The position numbers and the translations under genes are program-made. A DNA stretch of 64,000 bases from Anaeromyces robustus (taxonomy: Eukaryota; Neocallimastigomycota; Neocallimastigomycetes; Neocallimastigales; Neocallimastigaceae). The first letter of the stretch is position 1. Each line of letters begins with the position of its first letter. The stretch lies in contig MCFG01000238.1 of assembly GCA_002104895.1 (NCBI GenBank), forward strand, positions 1 to 64,000, given 5' to 3'. Below, piece by piece: positions 15,061 to 33,170 of the stretch. A model generated the notes under the pieces. It saw only the letters and a program-made list of their open reading frames with translations. It did no database searches and had not been told where the DNA came from.

Positions 15061-15622
15061 AATTGGATATTAAAAATTAATAATAAAAACATAGGATACT
15101 TATAATAAACTGTTCAAGTAGAATAATATATAAATTATTTAAATGATAATTCGTTTATAATTTAATTATTAATTTTATCATAATAAAATTAATTATTAAA
15201 TGTAATAAAAATACTTTTTTTTTTTTTTTTCAAAAAAATATATATATATAAATAAATTATATATATATGAATTTTTAGATATTTATTATTATGATTATTA
15301 TTTATTCATTTAATTTATCTTTTTTATTATATTTAAAAAATAAAAAAAATATATATATAAAAATAAAAAAATATATATATTTTTTACAAATTCTTTCTAT
15401 TAAATTGGATATTAAAAATTAATAATAAAAACATAGGATACCTATAATAAACTGTTCAAGTAGAATAATATATAAATTATTTAAATAATAATTCGTTTAT
15501 AATAATCTCTTTAATAAGATTATTTTTTAATAATTAATTTAATTATGATAAAATTAATTATTAAATGTAATAAAAATACTTTTTTTTTTTTTCAAAAATT
15601 TATATATATATGAATTTTTAGA

Positions 15623-15640
<18 letters not shown>
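15061..15640. repeat. Two diverged direct copies of a ~240 bp segment
   Basis: Copy 1 begins at 15061 and copy 2 at 15403. Both open with AATTGGATATTAAAAATTAA and then share an almost unbroken block of ~100 bases (one difference near base 40, another near base 87). They go on to share the T run and the GAATTTTTAGATATTTATTA end at about 15269 and 15610. Copy 2 carries an extra palindromic insert of about 30 bases around 15505-15545. No coding sequence is visible inside. Confidence 0.85.
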
Positions 15641-15663
<23 letters not shown>

Positions 15664-15963
15664 TATTCAGTTATTTATTCCTTTATTTATTCCTTTATTT
15701 TTTATTATATTTAAAAAATAAAAAAAAAAAAAAATAAAATTAAAAAAAAAATAAAAAATAAAGAATTCATCTAAAAATTTAAAATGAAAAAGAAAATTTT
15801 TTTATTTTATATATATATATATTTTTTTTTTATTTATTTAATTATTTATTATTTATTATAGACAAAATAAAAGTTAAAAGTTTATATAAAAATGTTTCAA
15901 AATAATAAAAGGAAAAATTTAAAATAGAGAAAATACAGAAATACATAAGTATAATTGTTTAAC

Positions 15964-15994
<31 letters not shown>

Positions 15995-16670
15995 AAAAAA
16001 AAAAAGAAAAAAGAAAAAAGGAAATAAAAAATTAAAAATTAAAAATAAAAACAAATAAATATAAAATAGAATAAAATAAATATAAATGAAATAAAAAAAA
16101 AATTTTTTTTTTATTTTAATTTATTATATAAATAAAAAAATTTTTTTATTTCATTTTCATTTTATTATATTTTACTATATTATATCTAAATATATATATT
16201 GTTACGTTATAAAAATAATATAAATACTATAAAAATATTTTATATTATTATTATTATTATTATTATTATATTAAAAATTTAAAAATTTTTTACTATTAAT
16301 ATTATTGTTATTATTAATAAAAACTTTTTTCTCTCTTTTTTTTTTTTTTTTTTTTTTTTTTCTTTAAATTATTAATAAATTTCAAATCAATAAATATATA
16401 ATTTTATTTTCCATTTCTAAGTAATAATAAATTAAATTGAATATTTTGATTTGATTATTATTTATATCACTATCATAATTAAACTCTTTTTTTCTGTATT
16501 TTTTTTTATTAATTATTTGGATTAAAATGATTTGATATTAAATTTGGGTAATAATTTTAAAAAATGTATTTATGGTGTTATAGCAATAATGATAATGTAT
16601 TTAATTATATTATTAATTATTGAAAGTGAATGAAAGAAAAACAATATTAAGATAACAACTTTTAAAATGT

Positions 16671-19600
16671 TTAATGATTATTGTCATTTTGTTGATTAGA
16701 GTTATTTGGTGAATAGGATGGTGAACTTGGTGAATAAGATGGATTAGCTGGTGAATAAGATGGACTTGATGGTGAATAAGCTGGGCTAGTTGGTGAATAG
16801 GTTGGACTTGATGGTGAATAGGATGGACTTGTTGGTGAATATGATGGACTCGTTGGTGAGTATGATGGACTTGTTGGTGAGTATGATGGACTTGTTGGTG
16901 AGTATGATGGACTTGTTGGTGAGTAGGATGGACTTGTTGGTGAGTAGGATGGACTTGTTGGTGAATAGGATGGACTTGTTGGTGAGTAGGATGGACTCGT
17001 TGGCGAGTAGGATGGACTCGTTGGCGAGTAGGATGGACTCGTTGGTGAGTAGGATGGACTCGTTGGTGAGTAGGATGGACTCGTTGGTGAGTATGATGGA
17101 CTCGTTGGTGAGTATGATGGACTCGTTGGCGAGTAGGATGGACTCGTTGGCGAGTAGGATGGACTCGTTGGCGAGTATGATGGACTTGTTGGTGATAAGG
17201 ATGGACTTTTTGGTGAGTAGGATGGACTGGTTGGCGAATAAGTTGGACTAGCTGGTGAATAACCAGGAGTTTGACCAGTAGGTGAGAATGGCATTTGCTG
17301 AGCAGATGGACCATCAACAGCATAAGGTGAGAAGACAATATCTGGAGAAGCCATACCTCCCATATTATAACCTGGGGATGGTGAACGAGCAATATATGGC
17401 GTTTGTTGTGGTGATAATGCACCCGCTACAGGACTCATTGCACCAGATATATTCATCATACCATTTGGAGCTATAGAAGAAGCAGGAGCATTCAGTAACA
17501 TTTCTTCATTAAGCATAACACCAAAGTCACCTGTACCTAGTGGAGCCAATTTACCTAACATAATACAAGCACTAACACCCTTACAATCATCACTTTCACC
17601 AACACCAGCAGCTTCAACTAGAATTTCTACAGTTTCTTCAAAGGAACATTTAGCTAAAGCACCAGCTGAAGTTCTATTTATACCATGACGAGTAATAGCC
17701 ATTATATGACCTCTATGAGTCATAACATCACAAAGAAGAGCAATATGTCTATAATTAACATAACTACCATCGAATTCTATAACATTACGTAATTCCTTTA
17801 ATAAGGCTAAACGAGTAGCTTCAACACCCAATACTTCCATAATTTCAACTGGAGAATTAGAGTAAACGCGAGTAAAATCAACTCCATCTACAGAGAATAC
17901 AGATTTCAAGTTATTACCATCAGTTTCCAGTACCCATTCATGTCCTGAATTCTCATATTCACCCTTCTCATTAATAATAGACTTCTTCTTATCTAAAATG
18001 AATACACGTTGAATTCCTTCAATACCACAAAGAGTAATTGAATTTAACATCATATTTTCAACTGTCTTCAAGAAGACATCCTCTTCAATGGTTTGAGATT
18101 CTGGATCCTCCTTACCTCCATCATTTTTAATTCTAGCCAATACAGTTAAGTTTTCTGCATTATCATCACTATGAATACACCATAAATCACTTGGGAATTC
18201 ATCAATAATCTTACCAGCAATTTGTTCCATAGATAATTGTTTATCCATCTTCTTTTGTTCATCAATTTTTACTCTTAACACCCATGGTGATAAAAGATCT
18301 GGACTAACATCAGTTCCCATTTGAAGTTCCATTTCCCAATAAGCTTCAACAAATTCACGATCTTCTTCAATAATAGTAGCAGTTGGATCTGGATCATAGT
18401 AAATTTCAGTAGCTTCAGTAATTTTCTTTAGCGTGGTATGTTCTAATGCTGTTTGAATAATCTTAGCTTGTTCCATATTATGATTGTATTCATCGGTTAA
18501 ATAAACAGTCAATGATGGAGTCTTAATATTCTTAGCAACATTAATTAATTCCTTCAAACGCGGTACACCAAGTGTGACATTCTTTGAACTTACACCAGCA
18601 TAGTGGAAAGTATTTAATGTCATTTGAGTAGCTGGTTCACCTATACTTTGAGCAGCAATAGTACCAACCATTTCACATGGATGAACAAGAGCTTGATTAA
18701 ATCTTACTTCAATTTCACCAATTAACCAATCAAATGCTGCACGGTTCAAATGATAGTGTTCTAATATTCTCTTTGTCGATAAACATGTTTTAATCATAGC
18801 AAAGAAGTTAATTGTAGAGTTAACTTGTGCTTCTTGACTTAATTTATCATCACCTCTTACAACAACTAATCTCTTTAATAATTTATCACGTTCTTCACAT
18901 ATATATAATGGATGAAGATCAGATTCTTTCCTTTTATTAATTGAGAATATATTTTGAGCATTCCAAATCAAACGTCTAACATTAACTGGAAGTGGCCATG
19001 AACTATCACCATTCTTAAAGATAAATTCTCTGAATAATTTTCTATCTTCTAATAAACTCTTATATTCTTCATCTAATTTTTCTTGAACAATATGGCCTTC
19101 TTGAGCTAATTCCTCCATAATACTAAATTGAAGAGTTTTTGGCTTTAATCCAAAATCTTTATCTGTAAGATCAATTTTGTAAAACTTTTCGAATTTAGCA
19201 TCTGACATTCTAATAGATTCTAAATTTTGTTTTTCAACAGCTGTACCATCCATACCATCTTCACCATAACAAAATTGAATAATATGTCCAAAGGAGTTAC
19301 GAACTGTACCATCATATTTAATAGATACATCTTCCAAAGATTTAATAAGACGACGTTGAATATAACCGGTTTCGGCTGTTTTTACAGCAGTATCAATTAA
19401 ACCTTCACGACCACCCATAGCATGGAAGAAGAATTCTTGTGGAGTTAAACCACGAAGATATGAATTTTCTACGAAACCACGAGATTCAGGACTTTGATCA
19501 TCCTTAGTAAAGTGAGGAAGAGTTCTATATTTAAATCCGAATGGAATACGTTTACCTTCTACGTTTTGTTGACCTACACAAGCAGTCATTTGAGAAATAT

Positions 19601-20415
19601 TAATGAATGAACCCTTACTACCTGAAACAACCATCTGCTTAACATTATTATATTCACGTAAACTTTTTTGAGCTGAACTACCAGCGGAATCACGAGCTTG
19701 ATTTAAATGACGATTAACTAAACTTTCAAAAGTTTCACGAATAGTTAAACCAGGTTGACATTCTAATTTACATTGCTGTGCCTTTAAAATTACTTCATTT
19801 ACAGCTTGTTTAGCAGAACTAATAGCTCTATTAATAGTTTCCATAGTTGCTCTATCAGCAATAGTATCACCAATACCAATACTAAAACCATTTTGAAGTA
19901 ACCAATAATTAACTACAGTTTGAGTACCATTAAAGAATAATTTAGCGGTTTCCGGACCATATTCATTCATAACTACGTGAATAATACCATTTTGAGAAGA
20001 ACCAACAGTTTTTTTACACAAAATACCAGCTAAAAGTTCACCATTTTCGATTAAAACCTTCGTATCTCCAGGTGAAATATCTGTATCTTCATTATCTGGA
20101 TGTGTTGAATGATAACCGACAACATTGATCTTTGGTATAATTAAACTCATAATTTGTTTTCCTGTCCATAATGGAATAGGCTTAAGAATACATGGTGGTG
20201 GAACAATACCATCCCAATCTGGAACCCACATGATAATATTCATAACAAAATCTCTAGTCAAGAAACAATCACGTTTAGTAAATTTTCGAATACCACAAAG
20301 GGTATCTTGTACAATACCCATAACTGGCTTATTAGCTTGTGGAGAAACAATTTGCTTTGGAACCATACAAAGTTCTTGAATTTCAGCTCTAGTTTCATAT
20401 GATTGTGGTACATGT

Positions 20416-20447
<32 letters not shown>

Positions 20448-22940
20448 ATATGGAGAAGTAACAGACAAATTCAAACGGAAAGTAGAATACGGCATTACTT
20501 TAATTTTATGACCCATCATACTCATTTTATGTAATGATGGTTGACGATTGAAGATAACTAAATCACCATCATTAATATGACGCTCAACTTTATAACCTAC
20601 TTGTAAATGAACACTTCCACTTCTTGCAAATTTTAAATCTATTCTGTCACCGTTATCCTTAAATACATACTTCGCTCCAGGATGTTCATTTGGACCATTA
20701 TTTACGAGTTGTTGAAGTTCATCAATATTATATGGTGTAACTGTTTCTGGGAAAGTTAAATTTCTAGCAATACTTCTTGGAACACCAACTTGATCAATTG
20801 AAATATTTGGATCACCAGTAATAACTGTACGTGCTGAGAAATCAACACGTTTACCCATAAGATTACCACGAATTCTACCTTCTTTTCCTTTTAAACGAGC
20901 TCTAATAGCTTTTAATGGTCTTCCACTTTTTTGCATAGCTTGTGGCATACCCGCTGTATCATTATCCATGAATGTTGCAACATGAAATTGTAGTAATGCT
21001 TCATATTCATTTACAACGTGAGCTGGACTTCCATCAGCTTCATGATTTCTTAAATTTATATTTGCTCTTATAATATCACCAAGTTTATGTGTAAGATCAT
21101 CTTCACCTCTTGCAACACCACCCATACTAATTGATGGACGAACTGCTGGTGGTGGAACCGGTAAAATTGTAATTAACATCCATTCTGGACGTGCCCAATT
21201 TGGATTTAAACCCATATCTATACAATCATTATCAGAAATTCTTTTAAATATAGCCAATACTCTTTCCGCTGTTAAAACTTGTCTTCCTGTATCACGTCCA
21301 ATTCCCTCCTAATTTATTAAAGTAGCATAAAAAATTAATAATTTTTTACATAATCTTATAAATAATAATAATAATAATAATAATAATATACCTCACTGCT
21401 CTTCTCATTAAATTTATAGTATAATACTAAACCTTCCCTTCTAATTGATGGCTGTTTGCCACCACAACCATTGTGTCCATGTTTTTTCTCTCCATCTTCA
21501 CCTAACATATCCTCATCTCCATCATCACTACATTCACAAACTGTCTTTCCTTTACATAATGACCATACTGCATGAAAACGTTTCTTACCGTCTTTAATAT
21601 GTCTTGCTTGTTCAAATTTACTATTAGATTCGTTTACTTTTAACTTAGAACAATGAAAGCATACACATTCCAATATTTTTTTAATTTTTGGTAAAAAACC
21701 TATTGTTTTATTAATAAATAATATATATCATTATTATTACCTATATTATTATTGTCTTATTATAATCAATATCATTATCTTCATCATCATAATTATTATT
21801 ATTATTATATTTACTAGAATTATTATTATTTATCTTGTTATAACTATGATTATTTTATTATCATTACTATTATTATATAATTATTCAAAATTAATTTAAA
21901 TTTACTATCTTATGTTATGTTTAAAAAATTATTTTCTTAATTTTTTATAAAAGATTGTTCTAAAAATTTTCTTTTGCTATAAACATAATTATTAATTTAA
22001 TAATTTAATAATAAAATAAATTTTTAATGATTTTATTATTATTCATTTTCTCCCTTTAATAGAACATTCTTGTCGTTATTTAATTTTCATAGTTTATATA
22101 AACATACAATTTTATACATAATTTATCAATTTACATTACACTATGATAAATTTTAATCTAGTAATATATTCTATATTTTTATATTTTTATATTTTATATT
22201 TTATATTTTATACTTTATACTTTATATTGATATCTTATATTAATTTTTACTTTATATTTGATCTTTATATCATCAAATATTATTCATATAAATTCATCCA
22301 TCTTTTCATATTTTAAAATGTACAACATATATATTTATTTATTATATTATATTATATTATATTATATTATATTATATTATATTAAACAATAAATATATAC
22401 CAATATGGAAAACAGGTCTTGCTAATTCTATATGTCCAAAATGACCTGCACAATTAGTCATATCACAATCACAAGTTTCACATCTAAAATTTCTATCAAT
22501 TGTTCCTAATCTTGGATCATTTAAACCTCCTATTTTTGGTTTATCATTTTCCATAGTTTCTGGGTATTCAATTTTGGCAACTGACATTGCCCTCTTTAAT
22601 ATTGGGATTTTTATTTATAAATGTTATTTATATTTAATTATTTTATTTACATATAAATATATAAATATTATGATAATAATAGAAAAAAAATAAAAAAAAT
22701 AATAAGTAAATAAAATAGGAAATAAAAAAAGGAAAGAGAGATTAACATATTTTATTAAATTAATATCCATCATTTATATTCTATTTATCAATAATAAAAA
22801 TTAAATAATTAAATAATAAATTTTAAAAATCATCTCTAATAACTATATTGTACCGTTTCTTCAGGGGACAATATACCAAATTGTATATGGTGTATATTTC
22901 TGAAAGGAGCCGAGGAATATGGGAAACCGTATATTGACAT
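16671..22940 (-). CDS. RPB1: DNA-directed RNA polymerase II largest subunit Rpb1
   Basis: Catalytic largest subunit of Pol II, nuclear. Exons on minus: 22940-22854, 22593-22401, 21699-21392, 21308-16671; joined frame 1741 aa (yeast 1733). Exon 1 encodes [21 protein letters not shown], matching the family N-terminus (YSSAPLR, then SPEE). With it the first zinc-site cysteine falls at residue 67, as in yeast. Exon 2 has CETC...CAGHFGH, exon 3 the second zinc cluster (CVCFHC...CGG). Exon 4 holds the clamp, [11 protein letters not shown] with the three catalytic Mg-binding aspartates, the bridge helix/trigger loop region ([36 protein letters not shown]), and the CTD: 27 heptads, 18 of them perfect. 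Introns are 260, 701 and 83 bp, all GT-AG. An ATG at 22587 opens a long frame but lies inside a conserved stretch (RAMSVAKI), so it is not the start. Confidence 0.97.
16695..17261 (-). repeat. RPB1: 27 CTD heptad codon blocks of RPB1
   Basis: Twenty-seven consecutive 21-base units in register (567 bases). In protein order: [28 protein letters not shown], 17 perfect YSPTSPS in a row, then [35 protein letters not shown] and YSPNNSN, followed by a short Asn/Gln tail. Variant heptads sit only at the two ends. Neighbouring central units often share the same synonymous bases (runs of units with GGCGAGTAGGATGGACTCGT), a sign of recent unit duplication. Confidence 0.97.
22330..22384. repeat. ATATT pentanucleotide array in RPB1 intron 2
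   Basis: About ten tandem ATATT units immediately downstream, on the coding strand, of the exon 2 donor at 22400 inside the 701-bp intron. Confidence 0.85.
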
Positions 22941-24383
22941 GATGGATTATAAATCAGTTATTTACTTACTAATGAATAATATAATTTTAAATATTAGAAA
23001 TTTATTATATATGTATATTTTTTACTTTATTAATTAATATTATATATTTTATATTTCATATATATAAATATTATTATATTATATATATAAATATTATTAT
23101 ATTATATTATATTATATTATATTATAAATATTAATTCAAATTTGAATGATATTAAAATATAAATTTATTTAATATCAAAACATTTATAAATTCTTAATAA
23201 TCTTTATTATTATTATTATTATATTAACAAATAATAATAAGAAAAGATGTATACTATTAATTTTAATTTTTTTTATTTAACATTTATTATATATTTTTAA
23301 AATATTAGTTATTAATTAATTCATCTATAATAAATTTATATTAAAATAAATTTTAATATAAACAATAAATCAGATGATCTACTTATGCTCTATTTGTTTT
23401 CATATAAATATCAATAAAATAATAATATTTTAATATTATTATTACTTCAAAGGATATATAAAAATATTTAATTAATGTATTATTAATTAAATAAGGATAT
23501 AAAAAAATAATAAAAAAATTATAGATTCAAAATTAATAAAAAAAAATAATATATAATAGAAAAAAAAATAAATAAGAAAAAAAAAAAAAAAAAGAAAAAG
23601 AAAAAAAACACCACAACACCAAAAATTAGTTTATTTATACTAAAATTCTTAAATTTTCCCTAAAATTAAAAATCTAAGAAATTAAAAAAAAAATTTAATT
23701 TTCAATTTTCGCTTTTATACTCCAACAAAATAATTTGATAATATTCTTTACCACTATATAATATGATTGGATAATTCTATGTCTTATAAATAAGATAAAT
23801 TATATATTTATTATTATTTATATTGTATATTTATAATTTATTTATATATCATATATTTTATATAATATAATATATTATATATTCAAATATTTATAAATTT
23901 ATTATTTATAAAAAAACATAAAAAATTATTATTAAAGCCACAAAATAACATATTATATACTATATCATTTAAATTATTAATATTTATTTATAATAAATAT
24001 TTATAATTAATTAATAAATATTTGTAAAAAATATAATAAATTTTATACAAGCCACTTTATTGTCAAAAAAATTCGGGATTTAAAAGTATTATAATATTAT
24101 ATCAATCTCCATACAAAAGATATATCAATTATAAAAATTATATATAAAAAGGTTTTTATTATTTTGTTATATTTAATATATTAAAAATAATAATTAATGA
24201 CTGTATACACGTGATTCAATAAAAATACATTTCTCTTTTATAATTTAGTTATAATCTTTAATTAAACAATTTTTATAACATTTTCATATCTTCTTCATTA
24301 TTATTATTTTTTATTTTTGTAATATATATTACAATAAATAAAATAACATTTAATAACAGTATTATTTTTTGTTTAATTAAGGA
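22941..24383. promoter_or_regulatory. Divergent intergenic region between RPB1 and the first RING/SPRY gene
   Basis: About 1.4 kb of A/T-rich DNA between two divergent start codons, so promoters of both genes should lie here. It contains an ATATT-type array at 23075-23125 and A-rich runs at 23578-23610. I see no conserved element that I can name and no open frame. Confidence 0.5.
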
Positions 24384-26762
24384 ATGTCAATATCAAGATT
24401 AAATTCAAGTACTCTAATTGTATATTAATACTATTCTTTTTAATATTAATAATTAATTATATTTTTTTTTTTTTGTCTAAATCTATTATTTTAATTAATC
24501 AAATTATAATTTTATAATTAAAACAAAATGTAACAGCTATAGAGAAAATTTGGCAAAATGATAAATTTGATAATATGGAGAATTCAGTAACATTAGAATA
24601 TGAGGATCTTCCTGTAATGGAAGCTCTAACATGTTTCATGTGTAAAAAACCATTTAATTCACCTGCTGTTAGACTTCATTGTAATCATGTATTTTGTAAA
24701 AAAGATATAGAATCTTTTATTATAAATGGCAATATTATTTGTCCATTTTGTCCTAAAAAAATTCAACAAACAAATTATATTATTGATAAAAATATTGAGA
24801 ATATTATGGATACCTTAAGAATATACTGCCCATATAAACATCTCGGATGTACATGGATTGATACCCGTAAAAAATTAAAAACTCATTGGAAAGAAGAATG
24901 TCAATATGTTCCATACACGTGCCCATTTGAAAATTGTAACTTTAATGGGTTAATAAAAGATAAAATAGATCATGAAAAAAATTGTTTATGGAGACCTTAT
25001 GAATGTGAATGGGGAAAAAAGCATTTTCAGGGATGCCAGAAAGATAAGGTGGAACATGAACGTTCTTGTATATATCAACCAGTAGCATGTACAAATCCTA
25101 ATTGTCCTGAAAAAAATATTCCAAAATGTGAATTAATTGTAAATATATTATTTATAATGTGATAATAAATGAAAATAATAAAAAAAATATTAAAGTAATC
25201 AATAAAACTTTTTTTATTATTACAATTATATAGGATCATATGTGGCATTGTAATTATCAATCCAAAGATTTAAACTGGATAATTAAAAAAAGTGATTATT
25301 TATTTGATTTGGAAGAAAAAAAAATAAATAGTTTAAAAGGTATTAATATCATCATAATTAATATATACCCAATATTATATTAACTATTTCATTAATACGA
25401 CAATTATTAAATAATTAAAATACATATATATAAAGATCAATGTAATAAAAATGATGACATAATTAATTATCTTGAAGGTAAAAAGAACAAAATATTTATA
25501 TAAATAAAGGTTATGTATTGTAATAAATGAAATTTATCATATTAAAAAAATATAAACATTATTTTATCATAATATTTCAAATGAAAAAAGATTCTTTAAC
25601 AAAACTTAAAGGTAAAAATTCTTATTCTAGAACTTGAATAACATAAGTATATTTAAAAAAATAAGTGAAATAACACTTTTATTATATACAAACGGTAGAA
25701 AAAATAAAATTCTTGGAAAAACAAAGAGATGCATGTAAAGAAAGTAAAAAAACGCAATTTTATTGGAATCCATGTGACAAAGCACAACAACTACAACTTT
25801 CTCATAATAATCTAGTAGTAAAGCATACAGGTAGCATAATAAAATAATTAAATATGTTTAATTATTAAAACGTATAAATATAATTAATTATTATTATTAT
25901 TATTAAAATAAAATATAGGTGATGGTACATGGGCATCAGTTAGAGCAATTAAAGCTATTCCTGATGAAGAAGAATCATTTTACTTTGAAGTTAAAATATT
26001 AAAAAACAACGAAAGCTGGTATATATAATTATAATTGCAAAGTAAATTTATATATAATATATTAAAAAATAATACAAATATAATATATACAGGAAATATT
26101 CATGTTCTGTTGGTGTATGTACTGCTAATTCACCTCTCACACAGGATATTCCTCCAGGTATATAAATAATTAAAAATAAATTATGAAATGATTATTATAT
26201 ATAATTCATAATTAAACTTAATTTTTTTAGGTTGTAGAAATGAATGGTGTATTTTTAATAATGGTTCAATCAACGCTAATCATGAAGAGGTAGAATATGA
26301 CTGTAAAATGAAAAAAAAAGATACTATTGGTTGTTATTTAGATGTTAAAGAAGGTACTTTATATTTTACTAAAAATGGTTCATACACAAGTAAGTAATAG
26401 CAATAATGATTAAAAAAATGATGTTGATTATAATAATAATAATAATAAAAATAATAATAATAATTTTAATAGATAAATCTAATAATAATAATTCCAATAT
26501 TGTAAATTCTTAAAAGATATTAATATTAGAAATATTCCAACCGATGAACCACTATTTCCGTTTGTTGGAGCATTTAAAGGAACAGAACTATATACAAATT
26601 TTGGAAAAAAACCATTTTTATTTGATCCATCTAATTTTGTTTCGGTTAGTAAAAATTAATAACATCATAAAAACTATCATTTTAAACAAATATTAATTAT
26701 ATATAAATATATAGGTTGATACAGAACAAGAAGATCCGATTGTTCAATCAGATAATTTTTAA
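24384..26762 (+). CDS. RING finger / TRAF-type zinc finger / SPRY domain protein, copy 1
   Basis: Likely cytosolic E3 ubiquitin ligase with a SPRY target-binding domain. Exons from the conserved ATG: 24575-25138, 25234-25339, 25436-25477, 25591-25611, 25699-25830, 25919-26018, 26093-26157, 26231-26389, 26517-26644, 26715-26762 (454 aa). A leader exon 24384-24408 spliced to 24537 stays in frame and would give 475 aa; alternatively the start is 24575. RING: CFMC...HCNHVFCKKD...CPFC, with Asp in place of the sixth Cys/His ligand. Several TRAF-type C/H fingers follow (about residues 80-190), then a short charged linker and a SPRY domain (YFEVKIL, SVGV, DTIGCYLD, LYFTKNGS, TNFGKKPFLFD). The next gene is a tandem paralogue with matching exon lengths. 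E3 activity is inferred from the RING; substrate unknown. Confidence 0.85.
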
Positions 26763-27189
26763 TTGTATATATATATCAATGAATTCAAAATTATAATTTA
26801 TCATTATAATAATTATTAATCTTGAAACTTATTACTTAGCAATAGAAATTATTTATTTATATTAGATAAAAAATCTTTATTATGCACTTTATTCATAATT
26901 ATACTACTATTTAATTATTATTTTTTATTATTATTTAAATATAATATATATTAATAATGCATGTATATATAAATATATTATAATAAAAATATTTTAATAA
27001 ATAAAAAAATTTTTTCATATATGTTTCTTTAATTTTTTAAACTATATTTAATATAACTTTTTAAAGTTTTTATAATAATTATTCTATATTATAATTTTAT
27101 TACATAATAATAATATATCAAAACATTTTAAAAATATTTCTATACTTTTCATAAATAATATTTAAAAAATAAAATAATTTTAAAAATTA
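26763..27189. other. Intergenic spacer between the tandem RING/SPRY genes
   Basis: 427 bp of A/T-rich sequence. It must hold the 3' end of copy 1 and the promoter of copy 2. No further element is recognisable. Confidence 0.5.
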
Positions 27190-29964
<2,775 letters not shown>

Positions 29965-30601
29965 AACTTTATTAAAAAATTTTATTTATTTATCTAATCC
30001 TTATTAATTCTTGGCTTCTTATATTTATAATGATCTATTTTTAACATTCAATAAAACATAATTAAAATTTGGTAATAATTATATATAATTGTAGTAATTT
30101 TTTTATTAATATAACAATTAAAGCATAAATATTTACTATAATTATTATATTATTAATATAACAATTAAAAATTATATCTTCGTATAATTATAATACATTA
30201 ATATTGAAAATACAAAGAAATAAATTTGAAACATACTTAATAAAGTTAAAATCTCTTTATTATTTTATAATTCTTCTAATAAATATAATTAAAACAATAA
30301 TAATTTAATAATTTACCATTTTACCATTATATATAGTTATATCACTCAAATAGCTATATATATTGTAAATGTAATAAAACAATTTCTTTTAATTTATGGA
30401 ATTTTATAGAATTTTTTAATTTATAATTTTTAAAAATAAAAAATAATAAAAAACATTTATATTTAAAACTTTATTTTAAATTTTATTAAAATTTTTAGTT
30501 ATTGAAAAAAAAAATTATTATTAAAATTGATACAAAGTTGAAAAGAAATTAAAAAAAAGTTTTAAAAAATAAAAAAAAAAATAAGATAACTAATAAGAAA
30601 A

Positions 30602-30636
<35 letters not shown>

Positions 30637-30677
30637 TAAATAAGAAATAAATAAAAGTATCAAAAAAAAAAAAAAAA
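29965..30677. other. Intergenic region upstream of DNAAF10
   Basis: About 0.7 kb of A/T-rich DNA with an A run at 30598-30619 followed by a TA dinucleotide stretch, and another A run directly before the DNAAF10 start codon. No gene is seen. Confidence 0.5.
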
Positions 30678-32842
<2,165 letters not shown>

Positions 32843-32993
32843 TATAAATTATTTAATTGTATACAAAACAAAATATTATATATCCATTAATTATTTATTA
32901 AAATAATATTATATATAAAATAAAATAAATAGTTTAAAAAAAAAAAAAGTTTGTTAAAAAATTAAAAATTACATACATTCTTTTAATACATTA

Positions 32994-33170
32994 ACATCTT
33001 TTGAACAAAATATTTATGTAGGAATTATCACGAAATATGTATTAATATTAATATAAATAATTTAAAATAAAATATTATATTCATTAATTATTTCATAATT
33101 ATTTATAAAAAGTAATAATTAATAAAATAAATAATTTTAAAAATAACTTTAAAAATTACATTTCTTTTTT
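32994..33170 (+). pseudogene. Decayed duplicate of the DNAAF10 3' end
   Basis: The sequence from 32994 repeats that from 32786 (offset 208): the last ~50 coding bases of DNAAF10 (the FDQNIRVGIVTK region) followed by its stop-proximal and 3' flanking sequence. Both copies then share the block ending AAAATTACAT (32974 and about 33160). The copy has base changes that remove the original reading and no upstream coding part, so it is a non-functional tandem duplication. A second polyadenylation region could still work from it. Confidence 0.75.

Larger units (their letters stand above)
4185..16670. other. 12.5 kb gene desert
   Basis: Between two genes transcribed leftwards I find no open frame above about 70 codons that is not simple repeat, and no tRNA or rRNA. 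The sequence is A/T homopolymers, AT dinucleotide stretches and short TTTA, AAT and ATT arrays (for example 9418-9459 AAT and 10007-10032 ATT). Two slightly richer patches stand out. At 10033-10146 a plus-strand reading gives about 35 sense codons before a stop and could be a gene relic. At 11060-11110 there is a short mixed-base patch with no reading I recognise. The upstream control region of the kinase must lie in the first kilobase or so. Confidence 0.7.

Noticed and set aside
16613-17422. Long minus frame rich in His-Gln-Arg-Val repeats, and a plus frame 16790-17251 rich in Met-Asp-Leu-Val repeats
   Set aside because: Both are out-of-frame shadows of the RPB1 CTD heptad repeat, whose own frame is certain.
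22838-22970. Structured RNA or snoRNA candidate (hairpin with a GAAA loop, box-like motifs, faint resemblance to 5S)
   Set aside because: The patch is fully explained as RPB1 exon 1 on the minus strand.
24528-24589. Two upstream ATGs before RING/SPRY copy 1 as regulatory uORFs
   Set aside because: The first is probably inside the leader intron and the second is downstream of the likely true start in exon 1, so a uORF role is unsupported.
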